Positions 1 to 7,031 of a stretch of 7,350 bases of DNA are shown piece after piece. This DNA is from Chitinophagaceae bacterium UBA3430 (lineage in GTDB: Bacteria > Bacteroidota > Bacteroidia > Chitinophagales > Chitinophagaceae): assembly GCA_002378975.1 (NCBI GenBank), contig DFST01000176.1, positions 1 through 7,350 of the forward strand, read 5' to 3'. Every line of letters begins with the position of its first letter. Within the stretch, counting starts at the first letter, position 1. The notes below the pieces were generated by a model. It did no database searches, was not told where the DNA came from, and was given only the letters and a program-made list of their open reading frames with translations. The position numbers and the translations under genes were made by a program.

Positions 1-746
1 TCGTTCGGAGTAAAATGGATGCGATAGGACTGAATGGCGTTGCGCTCGTTGGCGGTATTGTAACCAATGATGCGAAGTCCTTGCACCAGATTGAGATCGG
101 CCGGAGGTTTAGCGCTAGTAGTGTCATACCAAATTCCATAACCTGCTTTGGCTAGTTTCTCCCAAGGGAAATAGCGACTGGGATCGACCTTTCGTCCGGG
201 TGCAATGTCGGCATGGCCAATGAAATTCGGAGTCGGGACTCCATGTGCCTTTTGCAGTTTATCCAATACGGCGATCAGGCTATTGATCTGTGCTTCGCTA
301 AAAGGTTCGGATCCATTGTTGTCCAATTCGATGCCGATGCTGCAGGAATTCAGATCGGTGGTGTTGCCCCATTTGCTGATACCGGCATGATGCGCCCGGA
401 GCAGATCGTGCAACATATGATAAACCGCCCCATCTCGACCGATCACGTAGTGCGCACTCACTTTGGTTCGTGGAAGCGTGAAGGTGCGTAAGGTTTGTCC
501 GGTACTATCCTGCGCCGTATGATGTATGATCACATAGTTCGGCTTTCGCATGGAGAAGTTGGTGGTTCCCACCCAAGCAGCGGCTGTTTGAAATGAATCT
601 TCGAGGGGGAATTGCATCAGTGATTTTCCAAATCCCCGTGCCTGTTGCTTATAGGCTCGATTGGTATCGGCGTAGGGTGGACGAGTACACGTCCAGATGA
701 TGGTGAGCAGAAAGATCCAGAAGATCGCGGAACGGTGAGGAGACAT
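1..746 (-). CDS. N-acetylmuramoyl-L-alanine amidase (AmpD/AmiD-type, Amidase_2), putative lipoprotein, C-terminus cut by window edge
   Basis: This zinc amidase is predicted to cleave the bond between MurNAc and L-Ala of peptidoglycan fragments. I translated it by hand from the ATG at 746-744; the frame stays open to base 1, giving 248 residues without a stop. Residues 7-20 form a hydrophobic leader ending in Cys20 (IIWTC), a relaxed lipobox that suggests an envelope lipoprotein, so the product is more like AmiD than cytoplasmic AmpD. The Amidase_2 domain spans about residues 68-195. By family alignment from memory, the zinc ligands are His75 (VIIHHT), His178 (GHADIAPGRKVDPS) and Asp188. Glu140 (GIELDNN) is the likely catalytic residue and Lys186 is also conserved. 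Residues 205-248 start a C-terminal extension of unclear role. The gene is divergent from the membrane acyltransferase. No Shine-Dalgarno is seen. The family is firm; lipidation is inferred. Confidence 0.9.
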   Translation of the reverse strand, partial: MSPHRSAIFWIFLLTIIWTCTRPPYADTNRAYKQQARGFGKSLMQFPLEDSFQTAAAWVGTTNFSMRKPNYVIIHHTAQDSTGQTLRTFTLPRTKVSAHYVIGRDGAVYHMLHDLLRAHHAGISKWGNTTDLNSCSIGIELDNNGSEPFSEAQINSLIAVLDKLQKAHGVPTPNFIGHADIAPGRKVDPSRYFPWEKLAKAGYGIWYDTTSAKPPADLNLVQGLRIIGYNTANERNAIQSYRIHFTPN

Positions 747-795
747 GAGAAGATTGATGAGGTATACGCAATGTAAGAAGAAAGGAACAAGGTAG

Positions 796-854
796 AAAGT
801 TAAAGGTTCAAGCAAGTAGAGACGTTTCGCCCTCTACCCCCAACCTTTTACTTT
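796..854. repeat. Imperfect inverted repeat (long hairpin) in the divergent spacer
   Basis: The 146-bp spacer 747-892 contains a two-part inverted repeat. The outer arms 796-808 (AAAGTTAAAGGTT) and 842-854 (AACCTTTTACTTT) pair over 13 positions with one T:T mismatch. After an internal loop (809-815 versus 838-841), an inner stem pairs 816-821 (GTAGAG) with 832-837 (CTCTAC). The centre, GTAGAGACG...CG..CTCTAC, resembles a decayed form of a GTAGAGACG palindrome that I recall as dispersed in Bacteroidota and cyanobacterial genomes; that link is from memory. It lies upstream of both flanking genes, so it is not in a terminator position. It could be a dispersed repeat or part of both 5' regulatory regions. 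Confidence 0.6.
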
Positions 855-892
855 TCCCTCGTATCTTTCCTTTTCAACGAAATCACGTTCTC

Positions 893-2104
893 ATGTCGCG
901 TTCTTACGCTCTCGACGTCTTCCGTGGTGCCACAGTCTGCCTGATGATCCTCGTAAACAATCCGGGCAGTTGGAGCCATATCTATGATCCGTTGGAACAT
1001 GCCCCTTGGCACGGACTGACTCCCACCGATCTGGTCTTCCCATTTTTTCTTTTTGCTGTAGGCAATGCCATGAGCTTTGTGATCCCGCGCTTGCAACAAG
1101 AAGGAGATCGAGCGTTTTGGAACAAGGTGATCAAACGCAGCTTGATCATTTTCGGTGTGGGACTCTTTCTGAACTGGTGGCCCTTTGTAACGGAAGTCAA
1201 TCGATTGGTAGAAGGGACAGGCGAACTTCAAAAAGTCACCATATTCAAGTCGTTCACGTGGATCGACCTGATGAAAAATGAGGCCGGTGAAATCCTAGAA
1301 ACAATCAAAGGCGTTCGAATCATGGGGGTTTTGCAACGCATTGCCCTTTGCTATCTGTTTGCATCGATCATTGTCTACTATGGCGGTCCGCGTAAAGCCT
1401 TCATTGTCGGAGCCGCGATACTCTTGTTTTATTGGGCCGCTTGTCTATTGGGTAATCCAGCCGATCCATATAGCTTAAAAGGATGGTTCGGCACCCAATT
1501 TGATCTACGCCTCCTCGGATCAACCCATGTTTATAAGGGGGAAGGTATGCCCTTCGATCCGGAAGGATTGCTGAGCATTCCCGCCGCGATCGTACAGGTT
1601 ATCTTGGGCTATTTGGTGGGCGATCATGTGCGCAAAGGCATGAAGGACCCGGATGGATTGTATCGCATGTTGACCGGACTCTTTACCATCGGGGTAGGAC
1701 TGCTGATCACCGGATATTGCTGGGATTTGGTGTTCCCCATCAATAAGAAAATATGGACCAGTTCGTACACCATTTACACGTCCGGCTTGGCCATCCTGAC
1801 GTTAGCGACAATGATCTATTTGATCGACGGCAAAGGCATTCGTGGCGGACTCACCCGCTTCTTTGATGTATTCGGGAAAAATGCACTCTTTGTTTTTGCC
1901 TTAAGCGCCTTTCTACCAAAAGGACTTGCCTTGATCAAGCTAGACAAAGGACTGAATCCGTGGAATTGGCTCTATAAAAAAGTGCTCATCCATGTTCCCG
2001 GTGCCCCGGAGAATGGATCGCTGCTCTACGCCCTTTGTGTGATCACTTTTATGTGGGCGATCTGTTGGTGGATGGATAAGAAACGGATCTATGTCAAGGT
2101 GTAG
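893..2104 (+). CDS. Multi-span membrane acyltransferase, NagX/HGSNAT-like (COG4299, DUF5009-type)
   Basis: This 403-residue inner-membrane protein is of the family containing human heparan-alpha-glucosaminide N-acetyltransferase and bacterial NagX. Characterised members move the acetyl group of cytoplasmic acetyl-CoA across the membrane onto a terminal amino sugar. Family hallmarks seen are YALDVFRGATVCLMILVNN (5-23), EHAPWHGLTPTDLVFPFF (35-52), GVLQRIALCY (145-154), FDPEGLLSIPAAI (221-233), FPINKKIWTSSY (281-292) and FGKNAL (327-332). His36 aligns with the active-site His of HGSNAT (the HASWNG region) by recall. About ten hydrophobic segments are visible, roughly at 11-24, 44-65, 83-100, 146-164, 168-186, 226-246, 258-278, 293-311, 325-345 and 378-394. 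A hydrophilic loop at 101-143 looks long for the family. The ATG at 893 is chosen because the first conserved motif begins four residues later. A TATCTTTC at 862-869 is only a weak -7 candidate. The substrate is unproven; an amino sugar is the family-based guess. Confidence 0.85.
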   Translation: MSRSYALDVFRGATVCLMILVNNPGSWSHIYDPLEHAPWHGLTPTDLVFPFFLFAVGNAMSFVIPRLQQEGDRAFWNKVIKRSLIIFGVGLFLNWWPFVTEVNRLVEGTGELQKVTIFKSFTWIDLMKNEAGEILETIKGVRIMGVLQRIALCYLFASIIVYYGGPRKAFIVGAAILLFYWAACLLGNPADPYSLKGWFGTQFDLRLLGSTHVYKGEGMPFDPEGLLSIPAAIVQVILGYLVGDHVRKGMKDPDGLYRMLTGLFTIGVGLLITGYCWDLVFPINKKIWTSSYTIYTSGLAILTLATMIYLIDGKGIRGGLTRFFDVFGKNALFVFALSAFLPKGLALIKLDKGLNPWNWLYKKVLIHVPGAPENGSLLYALCVITFMWAICWWMDKKRIYVKV

Positions 2105-2137
2105 AGGATAGAAGGTTTAACTCTTTCTACTTTCTAC
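2101..2137. terminator. Shared bidirectional hairpin terminator between convergent genes
   Basis: The arms GTAGAGGATAGAAGG (2101-2115) and CTTTCTACTTTCTAC (2123-2137) pair at 14 of 15 positions, three of them G:T wobbles, with one A:C mismatch at 2108/2130 and a 7-nt loop (2116-2122). It fills the 29-bp gap between the plus-strand acyltransferase (stop TAG 2102-2104) and minus-strand icmF (stop TAG at 2136-2134), and each stop codon lies in the base of a stem arm. Read on either strand it could stop both transcripts. No long U-tract follows, so intrinsic termination is inferred from position and structure. Confidence 0.6.
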
Positions 2138-5100
2138 ATACTCCTCCGATACTGACCACCCACCTCATACAAAGCATGCGTGATTTGTCCGAGTGAGCAG
2201 TACTTCACCGTCTCCATCAATTCAGCAAAAAGATTTCCATTCTCAATGACCACTTGCTGTAGGCGGGCGATCCTGGCTGCGGAGTGATCGGAATGTCGCA
2301 CCTGGAAAGCGCGCAAATTTTTGATCTGCAACTCCTTCTCTTCTGCTGAACTGCGAATCACCTCACCCGGTATGATCGTAGGAGAACCCTGTTTGTTCAG
2401 AAATGTATTCACGCCTACAATCGGCAGTTCCCCGGTATGCTTCAAATGTTCGTAATGCAGACTCTCTTCCTGGATCTTATTGCGCTGATACATACGTTCC
2501 ATCGCACCCAGTACCCCACCCCGTTCGGTAATACGATCGAACTCCGTCAGTACCGCTTCTTCCACCAGATCGGTCAACTCCTCCATCGCAAAAGACCCTT
2601 GTGTAAAATTCTCCGACTTGGCGGAACCCAACTCCCGATTGATGATCAACTGGATGGCCATAGCCCGGCGCACACTCTCTTCGGTCGGAGTCGTGATCGC
2701 TTCATCGTATGCATTTGTATGCAAGGAATTGCAGTTGTCATAAATCGCATACAAGGCCTGTAAAGTCGTCCGAATATCATTGAAATCGATCTCCTGTGCA
2801 TGCAGCGATCGACCGGATGTCTGAATGTGATACTTCAACATCTGACTCCGCTTGTTCGCCTTGTATTTGTACTTCATGGCCGTGGCCCATATGCGGCGAG
2901 CTACGCGACCGATGACGCTGTATTCCGGATCCATCCCGTTGCTGAAGAAAAAAGATAGATTGGGCGCAAAGTCGTCGATGTTCATGCCCCGACTCAGATA
3001 ATACTCCACATACGTGAATCCGTTCGACAAGGTGAACGCCAATTGCGTGATGGGATTCGCCCCTGCTTCCGCAATGTGATATCCACTGATCGAAACCGAG
3101 TAAAAATTCCGGACCTTTTCCTGAATGAAATACTCCTGCACATCGCCCATCAACTTCAAGGCAAACTCGGTGGAGAAAATGCAAGTGTTTTGTGCCTGAT
3201 CTTCTTTCAAAATATCTGCTTGCACCGTACCGCGCACTTGCATCAAGGCCGCTTGTTTACATTGTGCATACAGCTCGGCAGATAGTACTGCATCCCCACT
3301 CAAGCCCAATAAACGTAATCCCAATCCGTCGTGCCCCTCGGGCAAGGAATCGGGTGCGAGCGGATTGTAATACTTCGGCACTTGACCGTCGGGGTATTTC
3401 TGCTTACTCAGTTTTTCCACCTGATCCCACAAACCCAGCTCCGTGATCTTCTTTTCACATTGCTGGTCGATGGCTGCATTCAGGAAAAAGGCCAGGATCA
3501 TGGGAGCCGGACCATTGATTGTCATCGATACCGAGGTCTTGGGATCGCAGAGGTCGAATCCGCTGTACAATTTTTTGGCATCGTCTACCGTAGCGATGCT
3601 CACGCCACTGTTGCCAACTTTGCCGAATATATCGGGACGATGATCGGGATCTTCTCCGTACAAAGTCACTGAATCAAAAGCGGTGGAGAGTCGGTTCGCC
3701 GGCTGACCAAAACTTAAGTAATGAAACCGCATATTGGTTCGTTCCGGTCCGCCCTCTCCCGCAAACATGCGGGTCGGATCTTCTCCTTCACGCTTCAACG
3801 GAAACACGCCAGCAGTGAAAGGAAAATGTCCGGGTACATTCTCGCGTCCTTGCCAACGGAGCAGATCGCCCCAATCCTGATACTTCGGCAAGACAACCTT
3901 AGGAATCCGCGTACCGCTTAGTGAAGTAGTGGTCATGGGCTGGCGGATCTTCTTATCGCGAACGGTGTACTCGTAATGATCTTCCTGATAGGCTTTGATC
4001 TTGTTGGGCCAGTTGGTGATCAGCTTGCGGGCCACCGGCGTCAACTGATCATAAAAGAATTGAAACTGGGCTTGCAGTTTTTCGAGCAGCGACGAATCCG
4101 CCTGTGCTTGCTTCATCAACTCAATGGTTCCCTGCAGTTGATAACACTTGGTCGAAATGGATGCCTGCTCATCCACCAGTTTATCGTAATCGCGGTTATT
4201 GGTCGCGATCTCGGCGAGATAGCGAACGCGAGAAGGCGGAATCACCGATTGAGAAACGGCTGCGGTCTGACTGCTTTGAAACGTACCGAATACAGACCCG
4301 GTTTTTTGTTCGATCTTCTCCAGCAAGAGGGAAAACAGCCGATTCATCCCTTCGTCGTTGAATTTGCTGGCCATGGTGGCAACAATGGGAAGTTCTGCAT
4401 CGGCGGCCGTAAACAGCTTATGATTGCGCTTGTATTGTTTGCGGATATCGGCGAGTGCATCGAGGGCGCCGGCCTTATCCGATTTATTCAAACAGATCAG
4501 ATCGGCGTAATCGAGCATATTGATCTTCTCGAGTTGGGTGGCCGCCCCGTATTCGGGGGTCATTACATATAAACTCACCTGACAATGATCGAGGATGCTG
4601 GCATCGCTTTGTCCAACACCTGCACTCTCCAAAATGATCAAATCAAATCCGGCTTGCTGACAAATAGTTAATGCATCAGTAACCGCTGCACTGAGAGCGG
4701 TATTGTCTTCCCGAGTCGCCAAGCTGCGCATGTACGCGCGCGGATGATGGATGGCATTCATCCGGATCCGATCGCCCAACAAGGCACCACCGGTTTTCTT
4801 CTTGGATGGATCGACGGAAATAACCGCAATGGTTTTGTCGGTGAATTGATTCAGAAATCGACGAACGATCTCGTCGGTGACGGAAGATTTTCCGGCTCCG
4901 CCCGTACCGGTTATTCCCAAAACTGCGTTTTGGGTTGTTTGGGCAGTTTGGAGAGTTTGGGTAGTTTGGTTTTCGGCGAGGGTGATGTTGCGGGCGATGG
5001 AACGGATATCGGCCGATTCGTCGAGGATGTGTTTGGTGTCCGGATAGGGAGTTTGAAGTAGGACTTGACGACATTCATTGATTACGTCTGCGATCATGCC

Positions 5101-5484
5101 TTCGAGTCCGAGGCGTCGGCCATCATCCGGACTGTAGATCCGCGTGATCCCGTAGGCATGTAACTCGTCGACCTCTTCGGGTAGGATCGTCCCTCCGCCT
5201 CCGCCAAAGATCTTGATGTGACTGCACCCACATTCTTCCAGCAGGTCCTTCATGTATTTGAAAAACTCCAAATGACCGCCCTGATAACTGGTAATGGCGA
5301 TGCCCTGTACATCTTCTTCGATGGCGGCTTCGACGATCTCCCGAACGGATCGATTGTGCCCGAGGTGAATGATCTCGGCACCCTGACTTTGCAGGATCCG
5401 TCGCATGATGTTAATGGCCGCATCGTGGCCATCAAAAAGACTGGCGGCTGTGATCAGCCGTACTTTGGGTGCGCTTGAATTCAT
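2134..5484 (-). CDS. icmF: Fused isobutyryl-CoA mutase IcmF (B12 domain – MeaB-like GTPase – mutase)
   Basis: This is a cytosolic adenosylcobalamin-dependent enzyme that interconverts isobutyryl-CoA and n-butyryl-CoA, with its own G-protein chaperone in the same 1116-residue chain. The B12-binding domain (about 8-140) has FDGHDAAIN (17-25), with His20 as the expected lower cobalt ligand, ITSYQGG (64-70) and FGGGGGT (93-99). The GTPase (about 187-400) has the P-loop GTGGAGKSS (193-201), VDPSKKKTGG (224-233), LESAGVGQSD (285-294) and NKSD (333-336). A mostly helical linker (about 415-515) leads to the mutase domain (about 525-1116). There Phe556 (PFTAG) and Gln765 (AQNT) occupy the places of the Tyr and Arg that mark methylmalonyl-CoA mutase, which supports isobutyryl-CoA specificity. 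The ATG at 5484-5482 lies 10 nt downstream of a -7 box. No cobalamin riboswitch fits in the short leader. The product is clear; exact substrate range (for example isovaleryl/pivalyl-CoA) is not settled. Confidence 0.96.
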   Translation of the reverse strand: MNSSAPKVRLITAASLFDGHDAAINIMRRILQSQGAEIIHLGHNRSVREIVEAAIEEDVQGIAITSYQGGHLEFFKYMKDLLEECGCSHIKIFGGGGGTILPEEVDELHAYGITRIYSPDDGRRLGLEGMIADVINECRQVLLQTPYPDTKHILDESADIRSIARNITLAENQTTQTLQTAQTTQNAVLGITGTGGAGKSSVTDEIVRRFLNQFTDKTIAVISVDPSKKKTGGALLGDRIRMNAIHHPRAYMRSLATREDNTALSAAVTDALTICQQAGFDLIILESAGVGQSDASILDHCQVSLYVMTPEYGAATQLEKINMLDYADLICLNKSDKAGALDALADIRKQYKRNHKLFTAADAELPIVATMASKFNDEGMNRLFSLLLEKIEQKTGSVFGTFQSSQTAAVSQSVIPPSRVRYLAEIATNNRDYDKLVDEQASISTKCYQLQGTIELMKQAQADSSLLEKLQAQFQFFYDQLTPVARKLITNWPNKIKAYQEDHYEYTVRDKKIRQPMTTTSLSGTRIPKVVLPKYQDWGDLLRWQGRENVPGHFPFTAGVFPLKREGEDPTRMFAGEGGPERTNMRFHYLSFGQPANRLSTAFDSVTLYGEDPDHRPDIFGKVGNSGVSIATVDDAKKLYSGFDLCDPKTSVSMTINGPAPMILAFFLNAAIDQQCEKKITELGLWDQVEKLSKQKYPDGQVPKYYNPLAPDSLPEGHDGLGLRLLGLSGDAVLSAELYAQCKQAALMQVRGTVQADILKEDQAQNTCIFSTEFALKLMGDVQEYFIQEKVRNFYSVSISGYHIAEAGANPITQLAFTLSNGFTYVEYYLSRGMNIDDFAPNLSFFFSNGMDPEYSVIGRVARRIWATAMKYKYKANKRSQMLKYHIQTSGRSLHAQEIDFNDIRTTLQALYAIYDNCNSLHTNAYDEAITTPTEESVRRAMAIQLIINRELGSAKSENFTQGSFAMEELTDLVEEAVLTEFDRITERGGVLGAMERMYQRNKIQEESLHYEHLKHTGELPIVGVNTFLNKQGSPTIIPGEVIRSSAEEKELQIKNLRAFQVRHSDHSAARIARLQQVVIENGNLFAELMETVKYCSLGQITHALYEVGGQYRRSM
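4929..4969. repeat. 9-bp tandem repeat (about 4.5 copies) inside icmF
   Basis: Units on the plus strand are TTTGGGTTG (4929-4937), TTTGGGCAG (4938-4946), TTTGGAGAG (4947-4955), TTTGGGTAG (4956-4964) and a partial TTTGG (4965-4969). On the coding minus strand they give repeated Gln-Thr-X triplets at residues about 173-187 (QTTQTLQTAQTTQN). This lies in the linker between the B12-binding domain and the GTPase P-loop. The unit is a multiple of three, so a gain or loss of copies would keep frame and only change linker length. Confidence 0.85.
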
Positions 5485-5494
5485 AATTGACGCA

Positions 5495-5502
5495 CAAAAT
5501 TA
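5495..5502 (-). promoter_or_regulatory. icmF: Predicted -7 box of the icmF promoter
   Basis: The minus strand reads TAATTTTG, an exact match to the Bacteroidota -7 consensus TAnnTTTG, 10 nt upstream of the icmF ATG. No clean TTTG -33 box is found at the usual distance; a TTTC lies about 23 nt upstream of it. Transcription would start only a few bases before the ATG, giving a very short leader. Confidence 0.5.
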
Positions 5503-5555
5503 CCAAAAACTAACAACTGTTATTGGAAATACCGCATGGATTCGGGCCTGTCCGC

Positions 5556-5563
5556 TACTTTTG
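5556..5563 (+). promoter_or_regulatory. Predicted -7 box of the kinase–RapZ-C / murU operon
   Basis: TACTTTTG matches TAnnTTTG exactly, in the 83-bp spacer shared with divergent icmF. It sits 4 nt before the ATG at 5568 and 13 nt before the ATG at 5577. No convincing -33 box is visible. The box is embedded in a perfect short palindrome GCTACTTTTGTAGC (5554-5567; 5-bp stem, TTTT loop). Transcription would begin close to 5567-5570, so the message is leaderless or nearly so. It also makes the upstream in-frame TTG at 5523 unusable as a start. Confidence 0.5.
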
Positions 5564-5567
5564 TAGC

Positions 5568-7031
5568 ATGCACCCCATGACTCAGGCCGTCAGCCAGTTA
5601 TACAAAAAATGGTCGGGCCACGAACCCGACTCCATCGACTTGCTACCTGAAAGTGGTAGCGACCGTCGTTATTTCCGTTTACATGGCCAGGGAAAGTCTG
5701 TGATCGGCACCTATGGGGAGAACATCCGCGAGAACGAGGCCTTCCTATATTTCACGGAACATTTCAATAAAAAAGGACTCCCGGTTCCACAGTTTTTGGC
5801 TGTTGCCGAGGACAAAAGAGCTTATCTGCAGTCTGACTTGGGCGACACCTCCCTTTTAAGCGTATTGGAAAAAGAAGGAGAGACGCCAACTGTTTATGCG
5901 TTGTTTCAACAAACGGTTCAGTCACTGGCCCGCCTGCAAGTAAAAGCCGATGCCGGATTGGATTATAGTCGCTGTCTTACCAACCAGGAGTTTGGAAAAC
6001 AGGCCATCCTCGCCGATCTCTTGTATTTCAAGTATTATTTTCTGGATGCGTTGCGCAAGCCGTACGACAAACAAAAACTGATCGACGACTTCGACGCCTT
6101 GAGCAATTACCTCACGCATACCGAATACAAATATTTTCTTTTCCGCGATTTTCAAAGCCGCAATGTGCTGGTGCACGATCAAAAAGTATGGTTCATCGAT
6201 TACCAGGGTGGCATGAAAGGAGCGCCTCAGTACGATCTAGCTTCGCTGCTTTGGCAAGCGAAAGCGAACCTTTCGGCCGAATGGAAGGAGAAATTATTGA
6301 CGGATTATTTAGATGCATTGGATCGGGAGATTGGAAAATCCGTCAACCGAAGCGTTTTCAGAAGTCAGTACAATGGATATGTGCTGATCCGTTTGCTACA
6401 GGTACTGGGTGCTTATGGATTTCGGGGACTGTTCGAACGAAAGGCCCATTTCTTGACCAGCATCCCCCTGGCACTTTCGAATCTAAAAACCTATCTAGCC
6501 AAGCAATCCGTCGGAATTGCCCTGCCTGAATTTGAAAAAGTCTTACAGGTCTGTATATCCGACGAGATCGTTCAGCGATTTACACCTACCCAGGCAACTG
6601 AGTCAACTCCGTTGGTCGTTAAGATCTGCAGTTTTTCGTATCGAGGCGAGTCGCCCAAAGACACGTCCTCCAATGGTGGTGGATTTGTCTTCGATTGTCG
6701 AGGCATCGTGAATCCCGGTCGCGTCGAACACATGAAAACACAGACCGGCCGCGACAAGCCCGTGAAGGATTTTCTGGAACAACAAACCGTCATGCCCGAT
6801 TTTCTGAATAGTGTGTATGACCTCGTAGACATTACCGTGGAAGAATACATCAAACGTGGCTTTGAGAGCTTGATGGTGAGTTTTGGTTGTACCGGCGGAC
6901 AGCATCGCAGTGTATATGCAGCCGATGCACTGGCTCGTCACCTGCGCAATAAATTCAAGGTGAATGTCGAGTTACGACACCTGGTACAAGACGAGAAGAA
7001 TTGGATCAACGAATTGCCCAACCCAGCATGA
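5568..7031 (+). CDS. AmgK-like sugar kinase (APH fold) fused to RapZ C-terminal domain
   Basis: This 487-residue fusion joins an aminoglycoside-phosphotransferase-fold kinase to the C-terminal domain of RapZ. The kinase part (about 1-325) resembles AmgK, which phosphorylates MurNAc/GlcNAc at the anomeric position. Visible motifs are GSDRRYFRL (30-38, nucleotide loop), FRDFQSRN (192-199; Asp194 catalytic, Asn199 metal-binding by family) and FIDYQGG...YDLASLL (209-228; Asp211 metal-binding). The second part (about 348-475) carries RapZ-C hallmarks: FSYRGESP (356-363), FVFDCRGIVNPGR (373-385), TGRDKPV (393-399), FL..VYDLVD (412-421) and FGCTGGQHRSVYAADALARHL (439-459). The P-loop N-domain of classical RapZ is absent and replaced by the kinase. 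In E. coli the RapZ C-domain senses glucosamine-6-phosphate and binds sRNA; whether it does so here is unknown. The gene overlaps the MurU-like gene by ATGA, as expected for partner enzymes. I start at ATG 5568; ATG 5577 is equally possible given the promoter box. There is no Shine-Dalgarno. Confidence 0.88.
   Translation: MHPMTQAVSQLYKKWSGHEPDSIDLLPESGSDRRYFRLHGQGKSVIGTYGENIRENEAFLYFTEHFNKKGLPVPQFLAVAEDKRAYLQSDLGDTSLLSVLEKEGETPTVYALFQQTVQSLARLQVKADAGLDYSRCLTNQEFGKQAILADLLYFKYYFLDALRKPYDKQKLIDDFDALSNYLTHTEYKYFLFRDFQSRNVLVHDQKVWFIDYQGGMKGAPQYDLASLLWQAKANLSAEWKEKLLTDYLDALDREIGKSVNRSVFRSQYNGYVLIRLLQVLGAYGFRGLFERKAHFLTSIPLALSNLKTYLAKQSVGIALPEFEKVLQVCISDEIVQRFTPTQATESTPLVVKICSFSYRGESPKDTSSNGGGFVFDCRGIVNPGRVEHMKTQTGRDKPVKDFLEQQTVMPDFLNSVYDLVDITVEEYIKRGFESLMVSFGCTGGQHRSVYAADALARHLRNKFKVNVELRHLVQDEKNWINELPNPA

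Noticed and set aside
213..491. Open frame of 92 residues on the plus strand
   Set aside because: It is antisense to the amidase domain, whose zinc-ligand motifs are unmistakable on the minus strand.
768..775. TACATTGC (minus strand) as -7 box for the amidase
   Set aside because: It matches only four of the six defined consensus bases, and the nearest upstream TTG is only 12 nt away, too close for a -33 box.
862..869. TATCTTTC as -7 box for the acyltransferase
   Set aside because: The last base departs from TAnnTTTG and no -33 element is seen at a suitable distance, so it is mentioned only as a weak candidate.
3976..4572. 198-residue open frame on the plus strand opposite icmF
   Set aside because: It lies wholly antisense to the GTPase/linker part of the clearly recognised icmF, has no recognisable motif, and is best explained by codon composition of the opposite strand.
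4929..4969. CRISPR-like repeat
   Set aside because: Units are 9 bp, contiguous without spacers, in frame within a coding region, and produce a Gln-Thr linker.
5485..5567. Cobalamin riboswitch upstream of icmF
   Set aside because: The spacer is only 83 bp, the predicted leader is about 10 nt or less, and no B12-box-like sequence is visible.
5523..5567. TTG start giving a 15-residue longer kinase–RapZ protein
   Set aside because: The segment contains the probable promoter -7 box and adds no conserved sequence; ATG codons at 5568 and 5577 are better placed.
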